Origin: Onchocerca lupi
Taxonomy: Eukaryota; Nematoda; Chromadorea; Rhabditida; Onchocercidae
Length of the DNA: 64,000 nt
Direction: 5' to 3'
Assembly: GCA_028564675.1 (NCBI GenBank)
Contig: JAOVVO010000130.1
Span: forward strand, 1-64,000
Shown: one piece after another, positions 11,401 to 22,093 of the stretch
Layout of the letters: the number at the start of each line of letters is the position of its first letter
Position numbering within the stretch: the stretch's first letter is position 1
Translations under genes and position numbers: made by a program
The notes under the pieces: model-generated
Told to the model about the DNA's origin: nothing
Seen by the model: only the letters and a program-made list of their open reading frames with translations
Database searches by the model: none

Positions 11401-13587
11401 CACGAAAACGTAGCATATCAGAATGTGAAATAAGCTATCTTACATGCTCATCTTTAAACAACTGTCAACATTACTGATGTATATCTATAGCTCATTGGGG
11501 ATATTTTTAAGACTACGAACTTTGCTGGATTCTAAAGAATTTCTAAATAAACACTGATTGCATTGAACTGGTAGCACTAATTTTCGCAAATCTTACTTTT
11601 CCACAACGGTTCGATGTGCAGCACATGACATATAACTGAAATCATTTCTTATTTTTGAAAAGAAGTTGTTCAGAATGTTGAAGGATGAAAACAACTGAGA
11701 AGTATCATCATCAATGTCACAATCTTCTTCCACAAAAAACTTTTGTGCGTAATTGATTATAACATCAGTGTTGTATTTAAATGCAAAATAACTTGTGATT
11801 TTTTGAAGCACCGCTAACAAATCCAACGGAACATCCTCAAAACATCCAAGTACAAGGAAAAAAATGATGATGGTTTATTTATTTGTATATAATTTTACGT
11901 AAACAATCTCTTTTCTTCTATCCAAAATCTTGTTTTCCGTTTCTTTAAAAAAAATCATTTTGAGAGAACTACAATGAAAACTATTAAAGTGAAGTAGTTG
12001 TTTTTAAAACTAAAAAAGGCGCTTTAAGTATAGCACTTTAAATCAGTTGAAAATCAAAAAAATCAATTACGAAATAACAAATGCAAACCTCTGATTTCAT
12101 GAAAAGACGTACTACTTGCTCGTATGGTGTGTATTTATTTTCTTCAACTTCTACTACCATGAATTTCCATGATACCAACGGATGAAAAAGAATATCTAGT
12201 AGTGCTTGCGCAGCTTCGCATCTAAGTGATGAACAATATTGTTTTGAAGATACGATATCCATAATATAATGCAGATACTGGGGAGTCTGAAGACGGATAT
12301 CTGTTTATTATTATTTTTCTCATCTTCGAAATGTCATAAAATTAAAAAATGTTTCTAATCAATTTCGCAATCAGTTTCGACAACGAATTCAAGGAATTAA
12401 AATAAATGAAACGAGTTAATTGGACCAATCAAATAATCCAATGCAATTCAATAAGCATACACAAAATGTCATGCTCAGATCTTTTTCATGCATAGCTGAT
12501 AGTTGTTTCATTAGACTGCATCCGATCATAACCATCTGACTGTTTCCAGCATATGATATGGAATGACTTGAGCTAAGTCCAAATTCAACCCATCTTGCCA
12601 ATTCAACATCCATTTCATGTATTTTTTCTGTAACTTATCTCAATCAAATGATAAAAATTGGTGATTATCAAGACAACAAGACATGTGACTATTGCAAAGA
12701 AGCAAATTCTATCAAAAACTAAACAAGTTCATTTCTTGTTTAAAAGTTTCCAAATTTTAAATTCAATATTAATTTATAAATGAAATTCACTTTAAGTATA
12801 TACCTTGAGAGGATGCAGCTTTGGTATAAATTCGTATGCTGCTTCGTATAGTTGGTAAGATAGTTTCCATAGAAATTATCCAGTCGTCACTGGAAACTAA
12901 GAGTATTTATCTTATTGACAGAGAAAATAAAAACAAGAACTATAACATCGTGATATATAAGACAAAGATATAGTGCTGAATGAAACAAATTTCATAATCA
13001 GATCAAATTAAATCGGAATGACTTACACAAGCTCAATGAGTGGTTTGGACCAAAATGATTCCAAAGCACCACAGAAGAGTTCGTACTCTAAATCTGTCGG
13101 TTTCATGTCTTCCACACATTTCCATGGATATTCCAAATTCTACACATAAATGACTTTGAGCTAATTATAAATTTTTATCCCAACAAAAAATTCAAAAATG
13201 ACAAAGAACTGCAACACATTAATAAAATAACACAATGATCCTAAGATATCGAACCACTGACAGTTTTAGCTAGCAGACAGTTTAAATTATTGATTTTATA
13301 TGTTCATTTTACAAATAGAAATAAATGAATGATAGAAAATTATTGAAACTGAATACTCCTTTCTAATTAATCTTTTCGAGTAACGGAAATTATAAAATAG
13401 TCTATCTCTTGTCATTCTCATCATTTCTTCCGTTTTCAAATGATAATAACGCACGAAAAAATATAGCCTAATTTACCTGAATAACGATGTCATCAATTTG
13501 TTGTACAGGAGGTAAAGAGAGTTCGCCATCTGCCGTTATTTTTCCGAAATTCTCCACAAATTGTTTCCTATCTTCTTCTATCATCAT
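5414..13587 (-). CDS. VIRMA: Virilizer/VIRMA-like subunit of the m6A writer complex
   Basis: VIRMA scaffolds the METTL3-METTL14-WTAP mRNA m6A methyltransferase in the nucleus. Phase-consistent exons on the minus strand: 13587-13477, 13139-13027, 12889-12804, 12627-12463, 12300-12089, 11835-11597, 11153-10964, a problem exon near 10604, 10342-9920, 9253-9055, 8944-8429, 8230-8133, 7789-7492, 7417-7358, 7238-7041, 6732-6595, 6305-6143, 5971-5863 and 5555-5414, about 1,160-1,175 aa in all. The helical-repeat protein matches animal Virilizer in its centre (LQLFPLPSSLMANVVGINMQ; RLFDFFKHLAYCSENNALRL) and near its end (TLSTVDLNMLNEEFFPETT). The start is firm: an in-frame TGA lies two codons upstream, inside the same exon, after a TTTATTTCAG acceptor that could be a trans-splice site. 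Human VIRMA has about 1,810 aa. The N-terminal VIR_N domain and the Arg/Gly-rich tail are not found. Identification is by recalled family features, not a search. Confidence 0.74.
9615..9677. repeat. Perfect 15-bp inverted repeat inside an intron
   Basis: ACGAGTACTTCTCGT at 9615-9629 pairs exactly with ACGAGAAGTACTCGT at 9663-9677 across a 33-nt loop. It lies in the intron between VIRMA-like exons 10342-9920 and 9253-9055. The arm is locally GC-richer than its surroundings. Confidence 0.85.
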
Positions 13588-14317
13588 CTCTCATTTGTTA
13601 CATCTGAAATAAAATATATTTCTATACTGAAATTCAAACTTCAACAATAATTTAATACTATCAGATCTGATGATTCAATCGAATCTTCGCTAATTTATGC
13701 TGCGAAATAGATTTTTTTGTATATTTGTACATATATGTATTTGTTCATACGATGTATGTGTTTACATGTACATGTTTATAGAACTGCACATCTACATCAA
13801 ATTACATTATTCTTTGATTTGAACTAATTGTTTGCTGAAAACGAATTGTCAGTGTAAACAATAGATGTTTAATGGCTTTTTCCGTTAAAAAAAAGAAAAA
13901 AAAGAAAAAGAAAAAAACTAAAACAAACTAAACTTAAACTTATTCAATTGGTAGAATAGGAAAAATAAGAAGGGCATTAGATGAACTCACGTAATCTGTA
14001 TAATAACAGTTTCAAGTACTATGCAAAAGAGAGGAGATAAGAAATTGAGATATGTAGAGAAGCGTAATCTAACTGATAATCTCTGGTAGATTTAATTTAC
14101 TCGGAAGGTTCGGTCTATTTAAGAAATGAATATAACGCAGTTGATTGATAAGAGGTTATCAGTTAGATATAACACGGATGATATAGGAAAGGTTATCAGT
14201 AGGCAATATCGCGAGATGTGAGATAAATGTTGCAATTCTTCGGTTGTATGTCGTTAGAGAAAAGAGTAGACGAAATGATGAACGCGTAAGAACAGGTTTT
14301 CTCTTTCGGTAGTTATG

Positions 14318-14345
14318 ATATATATATATATATATATATATATAT
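14318..14345. repeat. (AT)n microsatellite
   Basis: About 14 uninterrupted AT dinucleotides between tatgat and catgtt. Confidence 0.95.
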
Positions 14346-15177
14346 CATGTTCATTAATTCTTCCAATATAAGAGAAACATAATTTCAGTTTCAAATCTAT
14401 CAGTATCGGCCGATTCCCTTCTTATCATCAAATTTATCTAATCTCGAGAAACAAACGATTTGAAAGTTTTCACAGTGTTCCTTAATCAAAATAATACAGA
14501 AACGAATGCGATAATCATCTAGCTGGTGGCTTCGTAGAGGGCGGCGTCTAATTTGTAACCTAATTAGTATCGGAAATAGGAAAACCGGTTTCCCAAATCC
14601 AAGCAAAAAGGCAATTTTTAAATCCCCTCTAAATTTGATACGTAACGAAAATTTACGCTAAGTTTTCAGGTGGGGTTTTACAACAAATTCTCGGCAGTTG
14701 GCAATGCTCCAACCAAAATTAATGACGTCATCCGTCTTGTTTATATTCTCTTAATTTGAATAATTTTTTTCTGACTCAGATATATTTATTCTCATAATTC
14801 ACTTCAGTTCATTTCTTTAATAGTAGTTTGTGATTTACATAGGTAACGGTTTATTGTATCAAGGCATATTTGGTCTACTGTAAATAATCGAAGGGAAACA
14901 ACAGCGACAGATTTTTTCTTCAGTGTTTTTGAATATATCATATTTCATTCACATTCACTTTTTAAATCTATCTACCTATATCTATTTTGCTGTCCTAGTG
15001 ATAGCTATTGAACTGAATCAAAAACTGTTTGATTGATGAATAGTTCAGTTTTTACTTATTAAGCATTTGTTTAAGCGTAATTCGTAATTCGTGATTCCTA
15101 AAGAGAAGTATAAATTAAAAGCAGTTAGTTTGACGTCTTTAGTACTATTTTTATTTCTTTTATCTCAATAATTCGAG

Positions 15178-15254
15178 TACTAACCATTCTGTTAATTAAT
15201 CCCAACTACGACTTATATGGTTTAGTTGAATGGCATTAAACAGAATGGTTAGTA
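15178..15254 (+). ncRNA. Candidate pre-miRNA-like hairpin upstream of MARCHF6
   Basis: TACTAACCATTCTGTT (15178-15193) is the exact reverse complement of AACAGAATGGTTAGTA (15239-15254). Inside these arms, TAAT/ATTA, CC/GG and CAACTA/TAGTTG extend the stem to about 28 pairs, with three small bulges and a loop of about 14 nt. Size (77 nt) and shape fit an animal miRNA precursor or a 5'UTR hairpin. It begins 244 nt before the MARCHF6 start codon. The palindrome means either strand could fold. Confidence 0.4.
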
Positions 15255-15421
15255 TTTAGATATTGGGCCTCTTTTGAGATATCGATGCGTAGATCTGCTC
15301 AACAGAATAAATAATGAGGCACTGACTGTAATGAGAGGGAAGAGATAAGCTAAATAAGCATTATTGCTTTAAAGCATTTAAATGATTCTCAGATTTTGTA
15401 TATTCGATTCGAGAAAGATCT

Positions 15422-18400
15422 ATGGAAGGCGTTGACAATAGTTCGGATAATAATACATTACATGTCGTTGCTGGTACTTCGGAAATAGTAGATGATGGTG
15501 AAACTACAGGTTATTTTTCAAAATAAATTTTCCTTCCAAAATTTGTTTGAAAAAGATCGGAAATTGATAAGTAAAAAATGAAATGCATAGTAATCGATGT
15601 TGATTTTCTCGGAAACATTGATTATAATATGAAATAATTGATAGTGTTGTTCGAATTTGCAGTGCTTTTTGTAATCAGAATATATCTAATAATTTCGTTT
15701 CAGATATATTTTGGAAAAGATTTGGATTGAATAACATATTTAGCTTGAAAAATACCACTTATTGGAATTTATTAGAATCATTAGAAGGATCATGCAAAAT
15801 AATGAATGAATGAATAATAATATTAGTGATGATTAGTAAGAAAGTAATAGGAAATCCAAAGATTATGTGTGTTAATTTTAGACATATGTCGAGTATGCAG
15901 AAGTGCTGGTGATAGTGCGTTATATTATCCGTGTCTCTGCACGGGAAGTATCAAATATGTTCATCAGGATTGTCTTCTAGAATGGCTAAAGTACAGCAAA
16001 AAGGAAGTTTGTGAATTGTGTAGTCATAAATATTCGTTTCAACCTATTTATCGATCAGATATGCCTCAAACATTACCACTTTCGGAAATCATACGAGGTT
16101 CGTACTTATATTTTGAATTTCATAAAATATCGAACCTCATGAGAGATTTTATTTATTTGATTCATAGTATATTTTTTGAAATTTGAAGCTAATTCTGATT
16201 GACATAATTTATTCCCATAAATGAGAAATGATTTAATAGATATCACTATAGTTGTTGCGCAGATTAATGCCATTAAGCATTTGCATAATCTCAAACAAAG
16301 TGTTTCACCCGAAAGAAAATATTTTTTTATTGTAATGTAAATCATCTAACTCTATTATCCGTTCTTACCTATTTCAGTTTGTCAACATCTGTAACACTAT
16401 TTTAGGAATTTTGCTTAATATGGGTCGTATATTACGCTCTTGGGCAATTTATACGCTTGTATTGGTTGCTTGGTTAGGTATTGTACCAATAACAGCTTGT
16501 CGCATATATAGAATAGTTTTTTCCGCTTCTTTGTCTAATGTGCTTTCATTACCCTTTCAACTGTTCTCATTAGATAATTTGGTCGTCGATTGTCTTAAAG
16601 TAAGTTATCACAAAAATATGATTTTTTCACATAAAAGAAGATTTGAGAAAAGTATTTTATGCAGTTACTGTGATTATAAAAATTTTTGCTAATATCGTAA
16701 TATGAGAAATCGATTATACTAAACAAGTTTAAATTTCAGTTAAATTTAGATTTCTAAATCACATCCGATAGAATAGTTTCATGATTTAAATAATAAACCT
16801 TTCCTTTTACTAGTGGAATTTTTGCAACTGGAACCTTTATCTATTATATTCAGAATGTTTCATAATATATAAAAAATTATGGATATAATAGACAAAAGAT
16901 TTACCCAAACGAATATTTGTCGTAGCTGATAAGTGTTCGATTTGGAACCATTCCGAAGTATTAGTATATTGGTCAGCATTTATGGACCAGTCTTGACAAA
17001 AATTATATATACAGTCTAGTTCGTTTTGCATTTTCATTAACCGATACATTTACAGATTCCTTTTGCATTTCATGATTGTCGTTTCTCTAGGGTTGCTTTA
17101 TTGTTTCAATTTTTCTGTGTGCTTTTATCTCGCTTGTTTGGTTGCGCGAACAAATTATTCATGGTGGCCCACAGGAATGGCTTAACTTAGAAGATGCTGC
17201 TAGAGGTGCAAATGCTGAAAATGCGCAGAATGATAATATTGATGCCGTGGTTAGTTAAATGATTTTTTACTGAATGTAATGTTTCATTTTCATTGCTTGA
17301 ATTTGTGATTTTTTGATGGATAAGAATTGGTTGACCAAAAAATTAACGTAATTTTATTAAATATACAGTTGCTAGGAATTCTTGTTTTGATATTTCAATA
17401 ATAATATTTTAAAAAGTTTTTAGGTTGCTGAAGAAAGAGCTGAAATTGATGATGATAACAGTATGGAAGAATTAGAAGTGGAAGAACAAGACGATGAAGT
17501 AGAGCAAGGCCAGGAAGATGGAGCTGTTCAGGATCAAGCAGATAATGACAACTGGAGAGAATGGGAAAGAGTAGCAGATGAATTAACTTGGCAGAGGCTT
17601 CTTGGCTTGGATGGATCATTCTTGTTTCTTGAACATGTTTTTTGGGTCATATCACTGAACACCTTATTTACTGTATTGTTCGGTATACCTTTCATAATTT
17701 GCGTTTTTTCCTTTTCTTTTTTCAAAATTATATTAGAATCTTTATTTAACCTATCAAAGGAATAGTAGAAGAGTCGGAAATAGTGAGAATAATTGCAGCA
17801 TGTTTATAAATAGCGAGAATAATTTCATATGTTCCTATATATTTATTTTTTCAGCATTCTTGCCTTATCAACTTGGTCATTTCTTTCTAAAAACTATTGG
17901 ATTGGCATCCCGAATCGCGTATTTTCCGACGCTTACATCTGTGCTCCTTGGATATTTTATTCTTAGCTTAATTGTTCGGTGTCTTCATGTTACAGCGAAA
18001 ATCTCTAGATTAGCGCCGTAAGTTTACAGAATTTTTTTTTTTTTTAAATTAGATTTTGGAAAGATTTTTTGAATTTAGCTCTTTATTTTTCAGAATGTAT
18101 CGAACATTAGGAATGTGTTATCTTGTTCTTAAAGTTTTTCTCCTTGTACTCACCGAAATTGGTTTCTTTCCAATAATATGTGGCTGGTGGTTAGACATCT
18201 GTTCACTGGTAAGTTATACACTGTTTTTTATTCTTCTTTTTAGGTCCATTTATCGTTACAAAACTACATTTTATTTACTCTCATAACAACAAAAAATATA
18301 TGATAATTATATATTATTATATAAAATATATAATTAATCAAATGACAGTTGCGTGTTTAATTTTTATATGAAGCAATATTCCTGTTATTTTTGTTTTATC

Positions 18401-21001
18401 TTTCATTTCAGCCGCTATTTGCTTCAAATTTGTCGCGCCGGATTGCTTCGTTTATGGTGTCGCCGACATCGTCTCTTTTCATGCATTGGCTTATTGGTAT
18501 GGTTTATGTTTTCTACTCGGCTTCTTTTGTTCTGGTTTTGCGCGAAGTGCTTCGTCCAGGCGTTCTTTGGTTTTTAAGAAATCTGAATGATCCAGAGTTC
18601 AATCCAATACAAGAGGTATATGATGGTTTGCATCATGGGAATTTATTTTTTATTTTTGGGAACATAGAAATATATTTCGAGCTTTAGAATTTAAGGAAAT
18701 TCATTTATTCAATCTGCTTTAGTACATTCCTATTTTTCCTAAATGTCAGATGAATATTTAGATGATTGAACTCCCGGTCTTACGACACCTAAGGCGACTT
18801 ATTGCATCAACATCAATCTTCTTTACAACAATTCTGCTTCTAGTTTATGTTCCACTTTGTTTCATTACGCGCTACATACCATCTATACTACCATTCAATT
18901 TGAGTTTGGCCGCCGAAACTCCTCTTAGCGAACTCTCCTTGGAACTACTTGTTTTGCAGGTGACACAATTTATGTTTTAAATTCAATTAATCGTTTGACT
19001 TATTTTTCTGTAATGAATTGTAAAATGAATCTATTAACTGCATTTATTATAGGTGGTACTTCCAGCACTGCTTGAACAGACTCATGCCCGAACGATCTTG
19101 AAAACAGTTGTTCGCACTTGGTGTTGTATTTTTGGGCGATTGCTTCAGTTAGAGCATTATCTGTTACCTATGGAGAATAACGAGAACGAACGTCAACAAC
19201 GAGAACCACCACCAGTTCAAGCAGTTGCAGGCTTAGGCTTGGCTGCTCAGCATCAAGCTTTGCTTCTTGTTCGAGAACCTCAAGGATTTCAAGCCTATAA
19301 TAAACCGTCACATTTCTCGCTTCGAGTTATTGCTTTGCTCGTAGCTCTTTCATTTACATCAATGTTCATCAGCACCATGTTTTGTGTAATACCAGGTTGG
19401 TTTTAAATTGTAATTAACTGGATGGTGTTGCAGAACTGAAGACGTAAAGCAAATTGTTAAGGCAGCACCATTTATAAATGTGCTAAAACTCAACGATTCT
19501 AGGCATTACAAATTGCATATGAAACAGGATGGATAATTGGTTGCCTTTATACGCCTGAATTACCCATGTTGTTTTAAAAAATCCGTATGTTACCGTAGGC
19601 ATTTTTTGAAAACACACAGCACTGGATGATCAAAATCTGCAGAAGATCATGTTCAGTTAAACTGTTGCCAGAAAAACCTACGCAACATTGATTTACCCCT
19701 TCTTTCATCGAAATGCAGGCGGTTAATTAAACAGTTCAATTTTGCAAAACTATTTGTTTAATAATAAATCTAAAAAGTAAAAAGTTCAATTCGAAATTTT
19801 TGCAATTCTGATATTACAAGTGAAACTAATTTCAGTAACATTTGGACGTTTCTTAGTGCATAGAATATCAGGTCATAAGAATATCCATGATTTATATACA
19901 ATAGCGGCTGGATTATACGGTTGCTGGATCCTGCTGAAATTATTTTTCTTGGTTCTCGAATATGCTCCTCAGGGGACATTTTTCTTGCTCTCAGCTGTTC
20001 GTAATATGGCACTTACAATTGTTAAACTTTGTGCTATATCCATTCCGATTTTGGTAGTAATACCACTTCTCGCTGGAATATCTTTTCATCTAGCTGTGAT
20101 CAGTCCAATACGTATTGCATTGTATCAGACATCACTTCTTTTTCCATGGCAACATTGGGCAATGGGTGTTTTGCATTGTAAAATATTTTGCGCAGCTGTC
20201 ATGATGGGACCTAATTGGTGGATGAAGCATGTTTTTGAACAGGTGAAATTTTTTTCCTTTTCGATTGAAAGCAATTTAATCTTGGCTTTTAAATTCGACT
20301 ACTCGAGGTTTTGCCGGAGCTTCTTAATCTAAATTTTTAATTTAAGATTGAGGACTTCTTATAGGACGCTCAAAAAATTACTTTGTGTTCAAACTTATGT
20401 CTTTTGTTTATTATTTCTTTTTAGTTATATGCCGATGGTATTCGTGGTTTGAGGGTTCGTTATTTGTACAAGCAGATAGTTGCGCCAATTCTCGCTTGCT
20501 TAGCAGTTTATCTATCCACACCACGTGTCATCTGTTCATTAATTTCTATGATGGTAGATGTTTCAAGCGAAGAACAAATTATCTTTTTGCGTTATTCATA
20601 TCCAGCCATGCTGCTTTGTGTGTTTTGCGTTTACTTCGTTTATTGGCAATGCACCAAACTTAAGGCTTTGGCGGAAAAAATCCGAAATGACAAGTATGCT
20701 TCCAAATTTATGGGAAAAATTTTCTTATCTTGATTAAAATTAGGAGCTTGATTAGAGAGATGTTCAGGAAGCATTCTTTGCTGATGTCGAATTTATCGAT
20801 ATCTTACTTCCTAATATTACTATCTAAGATGGTAAAATCTATTTATTGTGAGTAGTTCACTGACTTGAGAAGACTTCGTCTTGCTGAAAAATGAATATAG
20901 TCTTTGCGAATAATTCTTGACGCAATCATCATTGTTACAGATATTTGGTAGGAACTCAGTTGGTCAATTATGAAAGAAACCAGGCGGAAGTCGGTCGCTG
21001 A
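15422..21001 (+). CDS. MARCHF6: MARCHF6/TEB4/Doa10 ER-membrane E3 ubiquitin ligase
   Basis: This multi-pass ER ubiquitin ligase carries out ER-associated degradation. Phase-matched exons: 15422-15509, 15882-16097, 16406-16599, 17091-17249, 17424-17682, 17855-18017, 18094-18208, 18412-18615, 18762-18959, 19053-19395, 19836-20242, 20425-20693 and 20941-21001, giving 891 aa (human about 910). The C4HC3 RING-CH domain is in exon 2: DICRVC, CLCTGSIKYVHQDCLLEWL, then CELC. A conserved first membrane region follows (TLVLVAWLGIVPITACRIYR), then LWLREQIIHGG-type sequence, an acidic Glu/Asp/Gln linker, the TD core (DELTWQRLLGLDGS, FLEHVFWVISLNTLF, GWWLDICS) and a membrane-rich second half with LREVLRPGVLWFLRNLNDP. 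It ends in the family tail NDKYLVGTQLVNYER and then a TGA. The gene appears intact and highly conserved. It is tail-to-tail with EXOC7, 1.1 kb away. Confidence 0.96.
16095..16138 (+). promoter_or_regulatory. Hairpin covering the 5' splice site of MARCHF6 intron 2
   Basis: GAGGTTCG (16095-16102) and ATATTTT (about 16108-16114) pair with AAAATAT and CGAACCTC (to 16138), giving 15 base pairs with a 5-nt bulge and a 9-nt loop. The exon-intron border lies at 16097/16098, inside the stem. Folding could hide the donor GTTCGT, itself a weak site. Confidence 0.5.
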
Positions 21002-22093
21002 AAGGACTTCTCAATAACTATGGGTATATGTATGAACTTTAAACATCGGAAAATTATTGTAATATGAGCAGATGAGCTTTACTTGTGTACAGTTTGTGCA
21101 ACATGTGGTTTTCGGCTTGAATCTTGCCTTTGTAGTACTATGGCAATTTAATTGACGAGACAGGAGTAGTTGTAGTTGTACTTGGAAACAGTGACAGAAT
21201 TTTAAAATTTTTTGAAAATAAAGGAATGTGCACAAGATTCACCGCAAATTTGTTAAATTTATAATTGAAAATTGGTAAATCTTAATTTTTACTGAATTGT
21301 TTGAGATGCCACAAAAGTGAATCCTATCAGCAATACTATTTGTGTTTGATGGATACTAATGTAATTCGTAATGCCAACAATTTCAATCTACATTTCAATT
21401 TGTTCTGTACATTTCAAAACACTGCAAATTGTTCTATTCACAGCGAGTAACGAGCAAAGTTCATCGTATAAGTCGAATAAATCAGGGACCGAAATGGTAT
21501 TTCCAGATTTCTCCAATAACTTGTTGAATTGAACCGCATGTAACATCTGCAGTTCAAATTCAAAGCAAGTTTCTTTTTAGGATCATTCAGCAATGATGAG
21601 TCGAAGAGAGAGGAGGGGAAGGGGCTGAATGTTTTAGAAAATGTAAGGTATTGCAAACATCAATCAGATCAATTTCTTTTATTAAACAAAAGAAAAGAAG
21701 TAAGTAGAATGCTGAAATGCACTGCAGATAAGTTAAATTCATCAAAACCGCATATTTCATCAAATTTAAGTGATTGCCTAGGAAATATAGACATATTTAT
21801 GCATAACCTCCGGATTTCAAAAACAAAATTATCGAACTACGAGCCGAAAAAAAATATAAAAACTTGAGAAAGTCTAGTCATTTGGATTTTTGTTCAATTC
21901 ATCCTTCTCTGTAGTGTCGTGTTTTTTCGGTTACTTTTAAATATTGGCAAAAAATTCTAAGACCAATCGAACACCAATATTCAGTTGTGTTCACAATTTA
22001 ATAATCGATACGTTCTACGTTTAAATATGTTATAATCTCTCGAATAAAATTCTATAAACTAGCATTTAAAAGATTGCAAACCATATGGGCATA
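21002..22093. other. 3' flanks of the convergent MARCHF6 and EXOC7 genes
   Basis: This is the gap between the two stop codons. An AATAAA-like signal for the plus strand is visible near 21220 (gaaaataaagg). No further coding exon with consistent splice sites was found. Confidence 0.5.

Larger units (their letters stand above)
13588..15421. promoter_or_regulatory. Divergent intergenic/promoter region between the VIRMA-like gene and MARCHF6
   Basis: The two genes read away from each other, so both promoters should lie in this 1.8 kb. Visible features are the TTTATTTCAG acceptor just upstream of the VIRMA-like start (about 13599), an (AT)n microsatellite at about 14318-14345, and the hairpin at 15178-15254. 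No convincing coding exon is seen, which also argues against missing 5' exons of the VIRMA-like gene. Confidence 0.55.

Noticed and set aside
14400..14606. Minus-strand ORF as a missing N-terminal VIRMA exon
   Set aside because: The VIRMA-like first exon has an in-frame stop upstream of its ATG, and this ORF shows no VIR_N motif.
17395..17725. Minus-strand ORFs opposite MARCHF6 exon 5
   Set aside because: Shadows of the acidic Glu/Asp-rich linker; the plus-strand frame matches the family and splice sites.
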